Positions 52,802 to 62,748 of a DNA stretch of 64,000 bases are shown one piece after another; the stretch's first letter is position 1, and every line of letters starts with the position of its first letter. Below the pieces are notes generated by a model. That model was given only the letters and a program-made list of their open reading frames with translations. It was not told the origin of the DNA and ran no database searches. The position numbers and the translations under genes are program-made. Source of the stretch: Kribbella sp. VKM Ac-2568 (lineage in GTDB: Bacteria; Actinomycetota; Actinomycetes; Propionibacteriales; Kribbellaceae); contig NZ_SLVF01000008.1 of assembly GCF_004345365.1 (NCBI RefSeq), positions 62,001 to 126,000 of the forward strand, in the 5' to 3' direction.

Positions 52802-54340
52802 CTAGCTGCTGACGCTGTCCTGGTCGAAGCCGGCGGCCTGCCACTGGGACCAGGTCATCGTCTGCCCCCGGTAGGCGAAGCGCTCGGCCTGCTTGTCGCC
52901 GATCAGGTAGCTGTTCCGGCTGAACCTGATCGCGCCGTCCCCTGCGGGCGACTCCTTGTTCTCGACCACCCCGGTGCTGGCCGTCTTCGCGTCCATCACC
53001 ACCTGGTTGGCCTCGATCACGATGTCCTTCAGCACGTACTTCCCGCGCGGTCCGTCGCCGCGGGTGCGGGACTGGATCGCGATGCCGTTGCGGTTGTCCT
53101 TGACCAGGTTGCCGGCCACGGTGACACCGGACGAGGTGTTCACGTTGATGCCGCCGCCGTCCCACAGACTCGGGCCGGAGCCGCGGCCGGTGCCGAACCC
53201 GTTGCCCTCGACAACGTTCTGCTCAATGGTGGCCTGGTAGCTGATCTCGTACCGGATGCCGTCCGCGGCGTTGTCGCGGATCCGGTTGCCGGTGATCCGC
53301 CGGTCGAACTCGGCGATGTCGCTCCACATCCCGATCCCGCGGTTCGCCACGATGTCGTTGCCGGACACCTCGCCGGACGACCGGGTCGACTTGATCCCGC
53401 CGGACTCCCAGTCGGCGATCCAGAACCCGTCGGTGTTGTTCCGGGTGACCAGGTTGCCGGTCAGCTTCACGCCTTCGGAGCTGTACTGGCCGATGCCGAG
53501 CTGCCCGTTGTCGGCGACGGTGTTGCCGCTCACCACGGCCTGGTCGCCGTCGATCACCATGATGCCGACCGCGTGGTTCCAGCGGACCTCGTTCGCGGTG
53601 ACCCTCCAGCCCGGACCGACCTGCAGCGCGCCACCCTGCGGCTTGCCGGCGAAGTGCTCGATGGTCAGTCCGGCGATGGTGACGTCCGGTGCGGCGGCCT
53701 CGATCGCGGTCTGCGTCCGCGACATCTCGACGTCCTTGCCGGTCGGGTCGTCCGCGAGGTACACAGCATTCGCCTTGTAATCCCCGAAGAAAGAGCCCGG
53801 CTTGAGCTGATCGAGGGCCATCACCCGCGTGAGGTGCTTCCCGGCCAGGAAGACCTGCTCACCGGGCTGACACGGGTTGGTGTTCTCGTCCTCGCACTTG
53901 CCCTTGAGCTTGTACGCCGCGGGCAGCGCGCCTCGCACCACCCAGTGCCGCTGATCCTGCTGCCAGCCGGTGAGCTCGACGGATCCGCTGAGCACCGCGC
54001 CTTCGCTGCTCGCGAGGGTGATCCCGGCCTCGGGACGGAGCGCGTGGGTGATCCGGTGGAGTCCCTTGGTGAAGCAGAACATCTTGGCCGTGGGGTTCGC
54101 GCCGATCACCTGCTGGGGATCCGTGCCGACCGGGATCGGTACACCGTCGCACTTCGGCGCGGTGGACGGACCGGTCGGGCCGAGCTTGATGTTCGCCGCC
54201 GGGGGAGCGGCTGTCGGGACCGCGACCGTCGGTGTCGGTGGGGTCTGGTTCGACGCCGGCGTGGCCGGGTCGTCGGTGCATCCGGCTACTACGAAGACAG
54301 CGAGCAGAGCTGCGCCCGCCGACATGATCCCGCGTCTCAT
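52802..54340 (-). CDS. Right-handed parallel beta-helix lipoprotein (locus B)
   Basis: A 512-residue exported lipoprotein: signal peptide with lipobox FVVAGC near residues 16-21, then a Thr/Pro/Ala-rich linker (TPPTPTVAVPTAAPPAA) and beta-helix turns with Asn ladders (LTIEHFAGKPQGGAL; GNTVADNGQLGIGQY; GNRIRDNAADGIRYE; GNLVKDNRNGIAI). The C-terminus TWSQWQAAGFDQDS parallels NWSAWQGAPYDQDRDS of the locus A protein. The fold is that of polysaccharide lyases and C5-epimerases. ATG 54340 follows GTGGGGGAATCG. It converges on the locus B polymerase gene. Action on the second EPS is inference. Confidence 0.84.
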   Translation of the reverse strand: MRRGIMSAGAALLAVFVVAGCTDDPATPASNQTPPTPTVAVPTAAPPAANIKLGPTGPSTAPKCDGVPIPVGTDPQQVIGANPTAKMFCFTKGLHRITHALRPEAGITLASSEGAVLSGSVELTGWQQDQRHWVVRGALPAAYKLKGKCEDENTNPCQPGEQVFLAGKHLTRVMALDQLKPGSFFGDYKANAVYLADDPTGKDVEMSRTQTAIEAAAPDVTIAGLTIEHFAGKPQGGALQVGPGWRVTANEVRWNHAVGIMVIDGDQAVVSGNTVADNGQLGIGQYSSEGVKLTGNLVTRNNTDGFWIADWESGGIKSTRSSGEVSGNDIVANRGIGMWSDIAEFDRRITGNRIRDNAADGIRYEISYQATIEQNVVEGNGFGTGRGSGPSLWDGGGINVNTSSGVTVAGNLVKDNRNGIAIQSRTRGDGPRGKYVLKDIVIEANQVVMDAKTASTGVVENKESPAGDGAIRFSRNSYLIGDKQAERFAYRGQTMTWSQWQAAGFDQDSVSS

Positions 54341-54451
54341 CGATTCCCCCACGTCGCCGGCCCCAAGAAGTCGCCCAAACTATAGGTCCTCGCCCGGTCC
54401 TCGACTTCAGGGCTTGCAATCGGTACCCAGCTACAGCCTTACGGTCGGGTC

Positions 54452-54862
54452 ATGAGCACTTCTGAGAACCTCTGGGTCCCGTCGGCCTGCACCCTGCCGA
54501 CGGTCGAGCAACCGCTCCGGGTCGCCGAGTTCGACCAGCTCTTCGCCCGCTCCGTGCAGTCGGTCCGCCGAGTCGATCCGGCCACGCTGGACCTGACGAT
54601 CGCCTCCACCGCGGAAGCCGAGACCCGCGATCTAGCCCGCCGCGAGATCGCCTGCTGCTCCTTCTTCACCTTCGACTTCCTCCCTGCCGACGACGCGCTG
54701 GTACTGCGGATCGGCGTACCGGTGAGCGCCACCTACACCGCAGTAGTCGACGCCGTGGAGGCTCGGGCTCTCACGGCGCAGTCGGGTGGTCAGCAGTCGG
54801 GTGGTCAGCGGGCGGGTGGTCAGCGGGCGGGTGGTCAGCGGGCGGGTGGTCAGCGGATGTAG
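54452..54862 (+). CDS. Small conserved actinobacterial protein with repeat tail
   Basis: A 136-residue soluble protein without a family name I can give. The core (WVPSACTLPTVEQPLRVAEF; RREIACCSFFTFDFLP with a Cys-Cys pair) matches a conserved actinobacterial type that I recall only as uncharacterised. The last ~27 residues are a GGQRA repeat from five 15-bp units and look added on. The end overlaps the convergent uxaC gene by 13 bp. ATG 54452 has no strong ribosome site. The 111-bp gap before it holds nothing else I can name. Confidence 0.6.
   Translation: MSTSENLWVPSACTLPTVEQPLRVAEFDQLFARSVQSVRRVDPATLDLTIASTAEAETRDLARREIACCSFFTFDFLPADDALVLRIGVPVSATYTAVVDAVEARALTAQSGGQQSGGQRAGGQRAGGQRAGGQRM
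54781..54855. repeat. Five tandem 15-bp units encoding GGQRA
   Basis: The units are GTCGGGTGGTCAGCA, GTCGGGTGGTCAGCG and three copies of GGCGGGTGGTCAGCG, each exactly in frame with the small gene. The last unit contains the stop codon of uxaC on the other strand. Exact 15-bp period without frame loss suggests recent slippage growth. Confidence 0.9.
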
Positions 54863-56256
54863 GTGGTTCGGGCGAGGTTGTAGGCGAGGTCCTTGGCGAC
54901 CTGGAAGGCGTCGTCCTCTTCCAGGCGGTGCTCGACGACGAGGTTGGCCAGGTAGCCGGCGTCGATCCGGCGGGCCAGGTCGTGCCGGGCGGGGATGGAG
55001 AGGAAGGCGCGGGTGTCGTCGACGAAGCCCGAGGTGTTGTAGAAGCCGGCCGTCTCGGTGACGAGCTCGCGGAACCGCCGTATCCCGTCCGGGCTGTCGA
55101 GGAACCACCACGGCGCACCCAGTCGCACGGTCGGGTAGACCCCGGCGATCGGCGCCAGCTCGCGCGAATAGGTGGTCTCGTCCACGGTGAACAGCACCAT
55201 CCGGAACCCGTCGGCGTGCCCGAACCGCTCGAGCACCGGCCGCAGCGAGCGGGTGAACTCCGTCGCCACCGGGATGTCGTGCCCCTGGTCCGGCCCGTAC
55301 GCCGCGTGGATGTCCGGGTGGTGATCGCGGAGCACGCCCGGGTGGAGCTGCATGACCAGCCCGTCCTCGGCCGACATCGCCGCCATCTGGAACAGCATGT
55401 GCCCGGCGAAGGCGCTCGCGTCCTCGGCGGAAACCTCGTCCCGCAAGGCGCTCTCGTAGATCCGCGCAGCCGCTGAGTCGTCGAGCGGAGTCGCGGCGGC
55501 GCTCAGATGCCCGTGGTCCGTGGCCAGTGCGCCGGCGGCCAGGAACGCGTGACGACGCTGCCGCAATGCGTCCAGATACCCGGCGTACGTCGAGGTGTCG
55601 GCGCCGGCGAGCTCCCCGAGCTGCCGGGTCAGGTCGCTCCAGCCGGGCCGGTCCAGGTGGACGAGCGCGTCCGGGCGGAACGTCGGGATCACCCGGCCGG
55701 GCAGATCGGCGGCGAGCTTCGCGTGGTGCGCGAGGTCGTCCGTCGCGGCATCCGTGGTCGAGATGACCTCGATGTTGAACCGGTCGAGCAACGCGCGCGG
55801 GCGGAACTCCGGCTCGGCCAGCCGCGCCGAGATCTGGTCGAACAAGGCGTCGGCCGTCTCCGCGGAGGGCGCCACTTCGACGCCGAGCACCTCGGCGAAC
55901 TCGTGCTCCAGCCAGTACCGGCTCGGCGTCCCGAGCAAGAGGTCCCAGTGGGAGCAGAACTCGCGCCAGATGTCGCGGGGCTCGGCGGTTCTGGCGCCGT
56001 CGCGGCGGGGGAGTCCGAGGCGGTCGGGGGCGACACCCTGCGAGATCAGCATCCGGGTGACGTAGTGGTCGGGCACCACCAGCAGCTCGGCGGGGTTGCC
56101 GAACGCCTCGTCGGTGGCGAACAGCGCGACATCGACGTGCCCGTGGAAGCAGAGCAGTGGCAGGTCACGGGTGGACTCGTGGATCCGGCGGGCCACCTCG
56201 CGGGCCTCGCCGGCGGGCAGGGCACGGTCCGGATGGGGGCGCAGAGCCTTCGGCAT
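54850..56256 (-). CDS. uxaC: Glucuronate isomerase
   Basis: A 468-residue amidohydrolase-fold enzyme converting D-glucuronate to D-fructuronate (and galacturonate to tagaturonate). HGHVD near 38-42 gives the first metal histidines; later stretches FGHADGFRMVLFTVDETTY, LGAPWWFLDSPDGIRRFRE and SRYWLEHEFAEVLG are typical. ATG 56256 follows a perfect GGAGGACTC. It diverges from the LacI gene, and the 178-bp gap holds LacI-type sites. The enzyme feeds the fructuronate reductase and mannonate dehydratase downstream on the other strand. Confidence 0.93.
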   Translation of the reverse strand: MPKALRPHPDRALPAGEAREVARRIHESTRDLPLLCFHGHVDVALFATDEAFGNPAELLVVPDHYVTRMLISQGVAPDRLGLPRRDGARTAEPRDIWREFCSHWDLLLGTPSRYWLEHEFAEVLGVEVAPSAETADALFDQISARLAEPEFRPRALLDRFNIEVISTTDAATDDLAHHAKLAADLPGRVIPTFRPDALVHLDRPGWSDLTRQLGELAGADTSTYAGYLDALRQRRHAFLAAGALATDHGHLSAAATPLDDSAAARIYESALRDEVSAEDASAFAGHMLFQMAAMSAEDGLVMQLHPGVLRDHHPDIHAAYGPDQGHDIPVATEFTRSLRPVLERFGHADGFRMVLFTVDETTYSRELAPIAGVYPTVRLGAPWWFLDSPDGIRRFRELVTETAGFYNTSGFVDDTRAFLSIPARHDLARRIDAGYLANLVVEHRLEEDDAFQVAKDLAYNLARTTYIR

Positions 56257-56290
56257 GAGTCCTCCGTGAGGGGTCGGCTGCAACGGCTGG

Positions 56291-56304
56291 TGCAAAGGAT
56301 TGCA
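56291..56304. promoter_or_regulatory. LacI-type operator candidate upstream of uxaC
   Basis: TGCAAAGGATTGCA: arms TGCAA/TTGCA as in the site at 56388, with AGGA in the centre instead of the usual CG core. It lies 35 bp upstream of the uxaC start codon, within the region where a promoter would be. Confidence 0.5.
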
Positions 56305-56344
56305 GGCAACCGAGCCTCACACAAGTCCATGAAACAAGGGAGAT

Positions 56345-56354
56345 CAAGCGGTTG
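56345..56354. promoter_or_regulatory. Weaker LacI-type operator candidate
   Basis: CAAGCGGTTG carries the CAA-nCGn-TTG core of LacI-family sites but lacks the outer TG/CA bases. It lies between the two better sites, midway in the divergent gap. It may allow looping or be chance. Confidence 0.3.
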
Positions 56355-56376
56355 TCCACATCCGGTCATCGAGCTC

Positions 56377-56403
56377 TTGACACAACACTGCAAGCGATTG
56401 CAG
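56377..56403 (+). promoter_or_regulatory. LacI operon promoter with overlapping operator
   Basis: TTGACA at 56377-56382 is a perfect -35 box; after 18 bases comes CAGACT, a weak -10. The operator CTGCAAGCGATTGCAG (56388-56403), a near-perfect palindrome with the central CG expected of LacI-family sites, covers the spacer and -10 region. The LacI start codon follows at 56435. This suits autorepression released by a uronate or its product. Confidence 0.65.
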
Positions 56404-56434
56404 ACTCAGCGGACGACCAGCACTGGAGGTGGAG

Positions 56435-57439
56435 ATGCCCGCAACGCTTCGTGATGTCGCACGCCTTGCCGGGGTGTCGCCGTCCACGGTGTCCCGGGCC
56501 TTGTCGACGCCCGCGGTCGTCAACGCGGCCACCCGGGCCCGGGTGCAGGCCGCCGCCGAGCGCCTGGGCTATCAGCCCAACCGGGCGGCCCGCGGGCTGA
56601 TCACCGGCCGGACCGGGAACATCGGCCTCGTCGTGCCGGACCTCGCCAACCCGTTCTTCCCGAGCGTGGTGAAGGGTGTCCAGGCCCGCGCCCGGCAGTC
56701 CGACGTCGCGGTCTTCCTGGCCGACACCGACGAGGACGCGGTCGAGGAGGTCGTCCTGGTCCGTGCGCTGGCCAAGCAGGTCGACGGCCTGATCCTGTGC
56801 TCGCCCCGCGCGAGCGAGGAGGACCTGGTCGCCGTCGCGCAGGAGACCAACGTCGTGCTCGTCAACCGCCTGGTCGAGGGAGTCCCCGCGGTCACCTTCG
56901 ACAACGAGGGCGGCATGCGCCAGGCGATCGCCCACCTGGTCGCGCTCGGCCATCGCCGGATCGCCTGGGTCGGCGGACCCAAGACCTCCTGGTCCAGCGC
57001 GCACCGCATCATCGGCCTCTACGCGGCCGCCAACGACAACGGCGTGGCCCTGCTGGAGGTCGGTCACTTCGCACCGACGTACGACGGCGGCATGGCCGCC
57101 GCGGACCAGGCCGTCGCCACCGGAGCCACCGCGGTGGTGACCTACAACGACCTGGTCGCGATCGGGCTGCTGGCCCGCTTGCACGCCCGCGGAATCTCGG
57201 TGCCCGACGACCTCAGCGTGGTCGGCATCGACGACATCGCCATGTCCCGGATGACCCGCCCCGCCCTCACCACCGTGCGGCTGCCGAAGCAGAAGGCCGG
57301 CCAGATCGCCGTGGAGTTGCTGCTCGCCGTCCTCGACGACCCGGATCCCGACACCATCATCGGGACCCGCGGCACGTTGCACGGCGAGCTGATCGTGCGG
57401 GACTCCACGGGAGTGGCCTCAGACCCTGCACGACCCTGA
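56435..57439 (+). CDS. LacI-family transcriptional regulator
   Basis: A 334-residue regulator. The helix-turn-helix and hinge are in TLRDVARLAGVSPSTVSRAL (4-23) and RLGYQPNRAARGL (~46-58); the effector domain is of the ribose-binding type (GNIGLVVPDLANPFFPSVVK; GHRRIAWVGGP; VPDDLSVVGIDDI). GGAGGT precedes ATG 56435. It is the first gene of the transport-catabolism operon (15 bp to the substrate-binding protein) and diverges from uxaC. It probably represses both and senses a uronate or a pathway intermediate. Confidence 0.93.
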   Translation: MPATLRDVARLAGVSPSTVSRALSTPAVVNAATRARVQAAAERLGYQPNRAARGLITGRTGNIGLVVPDLANPFFPSVVKGVQARARQSDVAVFLADTDEDAVEEVVLVRALAKQVDGLILCSPRASEEDLVAVAQETNVVLVNRLVEGVPAVTFDNEGGMRQAIAHLVALGHRRIAWVGGPKTSWSSAHRIIGLYAAANDNGVALLEVGHFAPTYDGGMAAADQAVATGATAVVTYNDLVAIGLLARLHARGISVPDDLSVVGIDDIAMSRMTRPALTTVRLPKQKAGQIAVELLLAVLDDPDPDTIIGTRGTLHGELIVRDSTGVASDPARP

Positions 57440-57454
57440 CAGAGGAGAAGTCCG

Positions 57455-58656
57455 ATGCGCCCCTACCGGATGATCGCCGCCGTCGGCACCCTCGCCGTTC
57501 TCGCGGCCTGCGGTGCCCCGACGACCAACCAATCCGCGGCCGACAATGCCGGCGACGTGCCGGACAAGCCGTCGAAGGCCGTGACCCTGAACATCCTCGA
57601 CGTGGCCGGCAACCTGCAGCTGACCCAGGGCATGATCGACGAGTTCGTCAAGCAGCACTCGGACGTCATCTCCAAGGTCACCTACTCCAAGTCGCCCGCG
57701 CCCGAACTGGCCGGAAAGATCAAGGCCCAGCAGAACGCGAACCGCGTCGACATCGACCTCGTGCTGACCGGCACCGACGGCCTGTCCGCGGGGCAGCAGC
57801 AAGGCATCTGGAACGACCTGCTCCCGAAGTACGCCGATCGCCTGCCGGGCATGAAGGACTACCTGCCGCCGGCCCAGAAGATGCAGGAGCTGGCCGGCAA
57901 CAGCGGCGTCACGGTGACCTACTACCCGTCCGGCCCGCTGCTGGAGTATCTGCCGGCCAAGGTGGCGAAGCCGCCGGCGTCCGCCGAGGAACTGCTCGCC
58001 TACGCGAAGGCCAACAAGGGCAAGGTGATGTACGCACGCCCCTCGAACTCTGGACCAGGTCGCACCTTCCTGATGGGCCTGCCGTACGTGCTCGGTGACA
58101 AGGACCCGAAGGACCCGGTCAACGGCTGGGACAAGACCTGGGCCTACCTCAAGGAGCTCAACCAGTACGTCGACTACTACCCGTCCGGTACGGCGGACAC
58201 GATGAAGGCGCTGGCCAACGGCTCGTCGAACATCATCGTCAGCACCACCGGCTGGGACATCAACCCGCGCGTGCTGGGCACGGTGCCGAAGGAAGCCGCC
58301 ATCAGCACGCTGAACGGCTTCCACTGGGTCACCGACGCGCACTACGCCGTCGTACCGAAGGGTGTCTCGACCGACAAGCAGGCCGCAGTCCTGCAGCTGC
58401 TGCAGTTCATGCTCACGCCGGAGCAGCAGGCCAAGGCCTACGACAAGGGCTACTTCTACCCAGGCCCCGCGATCAAGGGCGTCGAGCTCACCCAGGCGCC
58501 GCAGGAGAGCCAGGACGCGATCAAGGAGTTCGGCCGAGCGGAGTACGACAAGCTCATCGCGGACAACCCGACCGAGGTGCCGCTGGACGCGAAGAGTCTG
58601 GTCGCCGCCTTCGACAAGTGGGACCGCGAGGTCGGTGGCAGCAAGGTGAAGACGTC

Positions 58657-58660
<4 letters not shown>
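57455..58660 (+). CDS. ABC transporter substrate-binding lipoprotein
   Basis: A 401-residue lipoprotein with lipobox LAACG near 17-21. The body resembles binding proteins of the polyamine/iron/thiamine group (VTLNILDVAGN; MYARPSNSGPGRTFLMGLPY; DYYPSGTADTMKALANGS; HWVTDAHYAVVPKG). Together with the ATPase and two permeases it is unlike the sugar-type (CUT1) binding proteins. The genetic setting points to a uronate or oligouronide ligand. GTGA overlap to the ATPase gene. Confidence 0.88.
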
Positions 58661-59762
<1,102 letters not shown>

Positions 59763-59766
<4 letters not shown>

Positions 59767-60665
59767 GTGCTACTGCCGGACCCGGGCCGACGCTGAACTG
59801 GCGGCATCGGCTGGCCGAGCGCGGCGTCGACCGGAAGCTCTGGTTGTTGCTTCCGGCCACGATCTTCGTGCTGGTGCTGTTCATCTACCCGTTCCTCTAC
59901 GGGCTGAGCCTGTCGTTCCAGCCGATGAACGGCGGCAGCGTGCTGGCGAACTACCAGCGGTTCTTCAACGACGCCTACCAGCGCGACACCATCTTCACCA
60001 CGCTCAAGATCGCGCTGCCGGCTGCACTGCTGAACGTGTTCGCCGCAGTCCCGATCGCCTTCCGGATGCGCGGGCGGTTCCGCGGCAAGCGGCTGATGAC
60101 GACCGTGCTGGTCGTCCCGATCACCCTGGGCACCGTGCTCACCGCCCAGGGCCTGCTGAACTTCCTCGGCCCGACCGGCTGGTTCAACCGGGTCCTGATG
60201 GGGCTGCACCTGATCGACGGCCCGATACGGCTGACCAACAACTACTGGGGCGTGTTCTTCTCGCTCATCATCACCGGGTTCCCGTTCGCGTTCCTGCTGG
60301 TGCTGTCGTACCTGAGCGGCATCGACCCGACCCTCGAACGCGCCGCCGCGACCCTCGGCGCGTCCCGTTCGCAGCGGTTCCGCCGGATCACCCTGCCGCT
60401 GCTCGCGCCAGGTCTGGCGACCACCTTCCTGCTCACGTTCGTGCTGGCCTTCTCGGTGTTCCCGTCCGCGGTGCTGGTGGGTAACCCGGCCGGCTCGACC
60501 CGGGTGATCTCCCTCGCGGCGTACCAGGCGGCGTATGAGCAGTACGACTACTCCTACGCCTCGGCGATCGCGATGATCATGGGCGCGGTGGAGCTCGTCG
60601 TGGTGGCGATCGTGCTGGTCTGGCGGGCGCGGCTCTACACCGGATCCACCGGAGGCAAAGGATGA
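59763..60665 (+). CDS. ABC transporter permease 1
   Basis: A 300-residue membrane protein with about six helices and the EAA loop in ERAAATLGASRSQRFRRITLPLLAPG near 195-220. It is PotB-like. Overlaps the ATPase by 4 bp, and the second permease by 4 bp. Likely forms the pore with permease 2. Confidence 0.9.
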
Positions 60666-61525
60666 CCGCCACGACCGCAGCAGCACCGCCGGCCCGGCGC
60701 AGCCTCAGGGCGACCCCGACCGCCTGGGTGATCTGGGCCGTCGTGATCTTCTTCTTCGTCAACCTGGCCGGCGTGGTCGGGTCGGTGCTGGTCAGCTCGT
60801 TCGGCCAGCGCTGGTTCGACACCTGGCTGCCGAGCGGCTTCACCACCCACTGGTACGGCGACGCCTGGCGCGAGTTCGGCCTGCTCCAGGTGATCACCGT
60901 GACCCTGGTCGCGTCAGCGCTGGTGGTGGTCCTGTCTGTGCTCATCGGCGCGCCGGCCGCCTACGTCCTGGCCCGGCAGAACTTCCCGGGCAAGCGGCTG
61001 GTCTACTTGAGCTTCCTGCTGCCGATCCTGATGCCGCCGATCACCTACGGCATCCCGCTGGCCACCGTGCTCTACAAGTTCGGCTTCGCCGGGCACCTGT
61101 CGGGCGTGGTCCTGGCGAACCTGGTGCCGTCGGTGCCGTTCGTGATCCTGACGATGACGCCGTTCATCGAGCAGGTGGACCCGCGGATCGAGAGCGCGGC
61201 CAGGATGCTCGGCGCCGGCACTCGGGCCGTCTTCCTGAAGATCCTCGCGCCGCTGCTGGTGCCGGGGCTGCTCGCCTCGGCGATCCTGGTCCTGGTCCGC
61301 ACCGTCGGCATGTTCGAGCTGACCTTCCTGACCGCCGGGCCGGACTCCCAGACCCTGGTGGTGGCTCTTTACTACTCGATGTCAGCCGCCGGCATCCGGG
61401 CCCAGCAGTCCGTCGACGCGATGGCCGTCATGTACACGGCGATGATGCTGGTGCTGCTCGTGGTGGCGCTGCGCTTCGTCAACCCGACCCAGTTGGTGGC
61501 TCGGGTCAAGGAGGAGCCGGAATGA
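60662..61525 (+). CDS. ABC transporter permease 2
   Basis: A 287-residue membrane protein with about six helices and an EAA loop in ESAARMLGAGTRAVFLKILAPLLVPG near 180-205; PotC-like partner of permease 1. Overlaps both neighbours by 4 bp (ATGA). The N-terminus is Ala/Thr/Pro-rich (MTATTAAAPPARRSLRAT). Confidence 0.9.
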   Translation: MTATTAAAPPARRSLRATPTAWVIWAVVIFFFVNLAGVVGSVLVSSFGQRWFDTWLPSGFTTHWYGDAWREFGLLQVITVTLVASALVVVLSVLIGAPAAYVLARQNFPGKRLVYLSFLLPILMPPITYGIPLATVLYKFGFAGHLSGVVLANLVPSVPFVILTMTPFIEQVDPRIESAARMLGAGTRAVFLKILAPLLVPGLLASAILVLVRTVGMFELTFLTAGPDSQTLVVALYYSMSAAGIRAQQSVDAMAVMYTAMMLVLLVVALRFVNPTQLVARVKEEPE

Positions 61526-62748
61526 GGATCACCGCCGCCCGGGTCGTCGTCACCAGCCCCGGACGCAACTTCGTCACTCTCAAGCTCGAGACCGACGAAG
61601 GCGTCCACGGGGTTGGCGACGCCACCCTCAACGGCCGGGAACTGGCCGTCGCCGCCTACCTGAACGAGCACGTGGTGCCACTGCTCATCGGTCGCGACCC
61701 CGCCCGCATCGAGGACACCTGGCAATACCTCTACCAGGGCGCGTACTGGCGTCGTGGCCCGGTCACGATGTCCGCGATCGCGGCGGTCGACACCGCGCTG
61801 TGGGACATCAAGGGCAAGGTCGCAGGGCTACCGGTTTACCAGCTGCTGGGCGGCCGGAGCCGCGACGGCGTCACCGTCTACGGGCATGCCAGCGCGGAGA
61901 CCACCGAGGAGCTGCTGAAGGAGGTCGACCACTACGTTGCCCTCGGCTACAAGGCGGTCCGGATCCAGACCGGGATCCCCGGACTCACCTCGACGTACGG
62001 CGTCGGCCATGCCAGCGCGACGGCGGGGACGACGTACGAGCCGGCCAACGCGGAGCTGGCGTTGCCGGAGGAGAGTCTCTGGTCCACCGAGAAGTACCTG
62101 GCGCACGTGCCGTCGGTGTTCAAGGCGGTGCGCGAGGAGTTCGGCCCGACACTGAGGTTGCTGCACGACGCGCACCACCGGCTGACTCCGATCGAGGCCG
62201 CCCGGCTGGGCAAGAGCCTCGAGCCGTACACGCCGTTCTGGATCGAGGACCCGGTCCGGGCCGAGCTGCAGGAGGGCTTCCGGCTGATCCGGCAGCACAC
62301 CACCACGCCGATCGCGGTCGGCGAGGTGTTCAACAGCATCTGGGACTGCCAGCAGCTGATCTCCGAGCAGCTGATCGACTTCATCCGCACCACCGTCGTG
62401 CACGCGGGCGGCATCACCCACCTGCGCCGGATCTTCGACCTCGCCGCGCTGTACCACGTCCGCAGCGGCTCGCACGGCGCGACGGACCTGTCGCCGATCT
62501 GTCTGGCGGCGGCGCTGCAACTGGACATCTCGATCCCGAACTTCGGCCTCCAGGAGTACATGCCGCACTCGCCGGAGACCGATGCCGTCTTCCCGCACAG
62601 CTACAGCTTCGCCGACGGCTACCTGCAGCCGAGCGACGAGCCGGGCCTGGGCGTGGACCTCGACGAAGAGGCCGCGGCCAACTACCCGTACCGCCCGGCC
62701 TACCTGCCGGTGAACCGCCTGGAGGATGGAACGATGCATTCATGGTGA
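61522..62748 (+). CDS. manD: D-mannonate dehydratase (enolase superfamily)
   Basis: A 408-residue enolase-superfamily enzyme of the ManD type, which dehydrates D-mannonate to 2-keto-3-deoxygluconate. Mg ligands: D216 (LLHDAHH), E242 (FWIEDP) and E268 (VGEVFNS). Further family stretches are GHASAETTEELL, GIPGLTSTYGVGH and the C-terminal FGLQEYMPHSPETDAVFPHS. ATG overlaps the permease stop; its own end overlaps uxuB by 7 bp. Placed in the glucuronate pathway after UxuB. Confidence 0.92.
   Translation: MRITAARVVVTSPGRNFVTLKLETDEGVHGVGDATLNGRELAVAAYLNEHVVPLLIGRDPARIEDTWQYLYQGAYWRRGPVTMSAIAAVDTALWDIKGKVAGLPVYQLLGGRSRDGVTVYGHASAETTEELLKEVDHYVALGYKAVRIQTGIPGLTSTYGVGHASATAGTTYEPANAELALPEESLWSTEKYLAHVPSVFKAVREEFGPTLRLLHDAHHRLTPIEAARLGKSLEPYTPFWIEDPVRAELQEGFRLIRQHTTTPIAVGEVFNSIWDCQQLISEQLIDFIRTTVVHAGGITHLRRIFDLAALYHVRSGSHGATDLSPICLAAALQLDISIPNFGLQEYMPHSPETDAVFPHSYSFADGYLQPSDEPGLGVDLDEEAAANYPYRPAYLPVNRLEDGTMHSW

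Noticed and set aside
54781..54855. Possible CRISPR-like repeats
   Set aside because: Units are contiguous 15-mers in coding phase without spacers.
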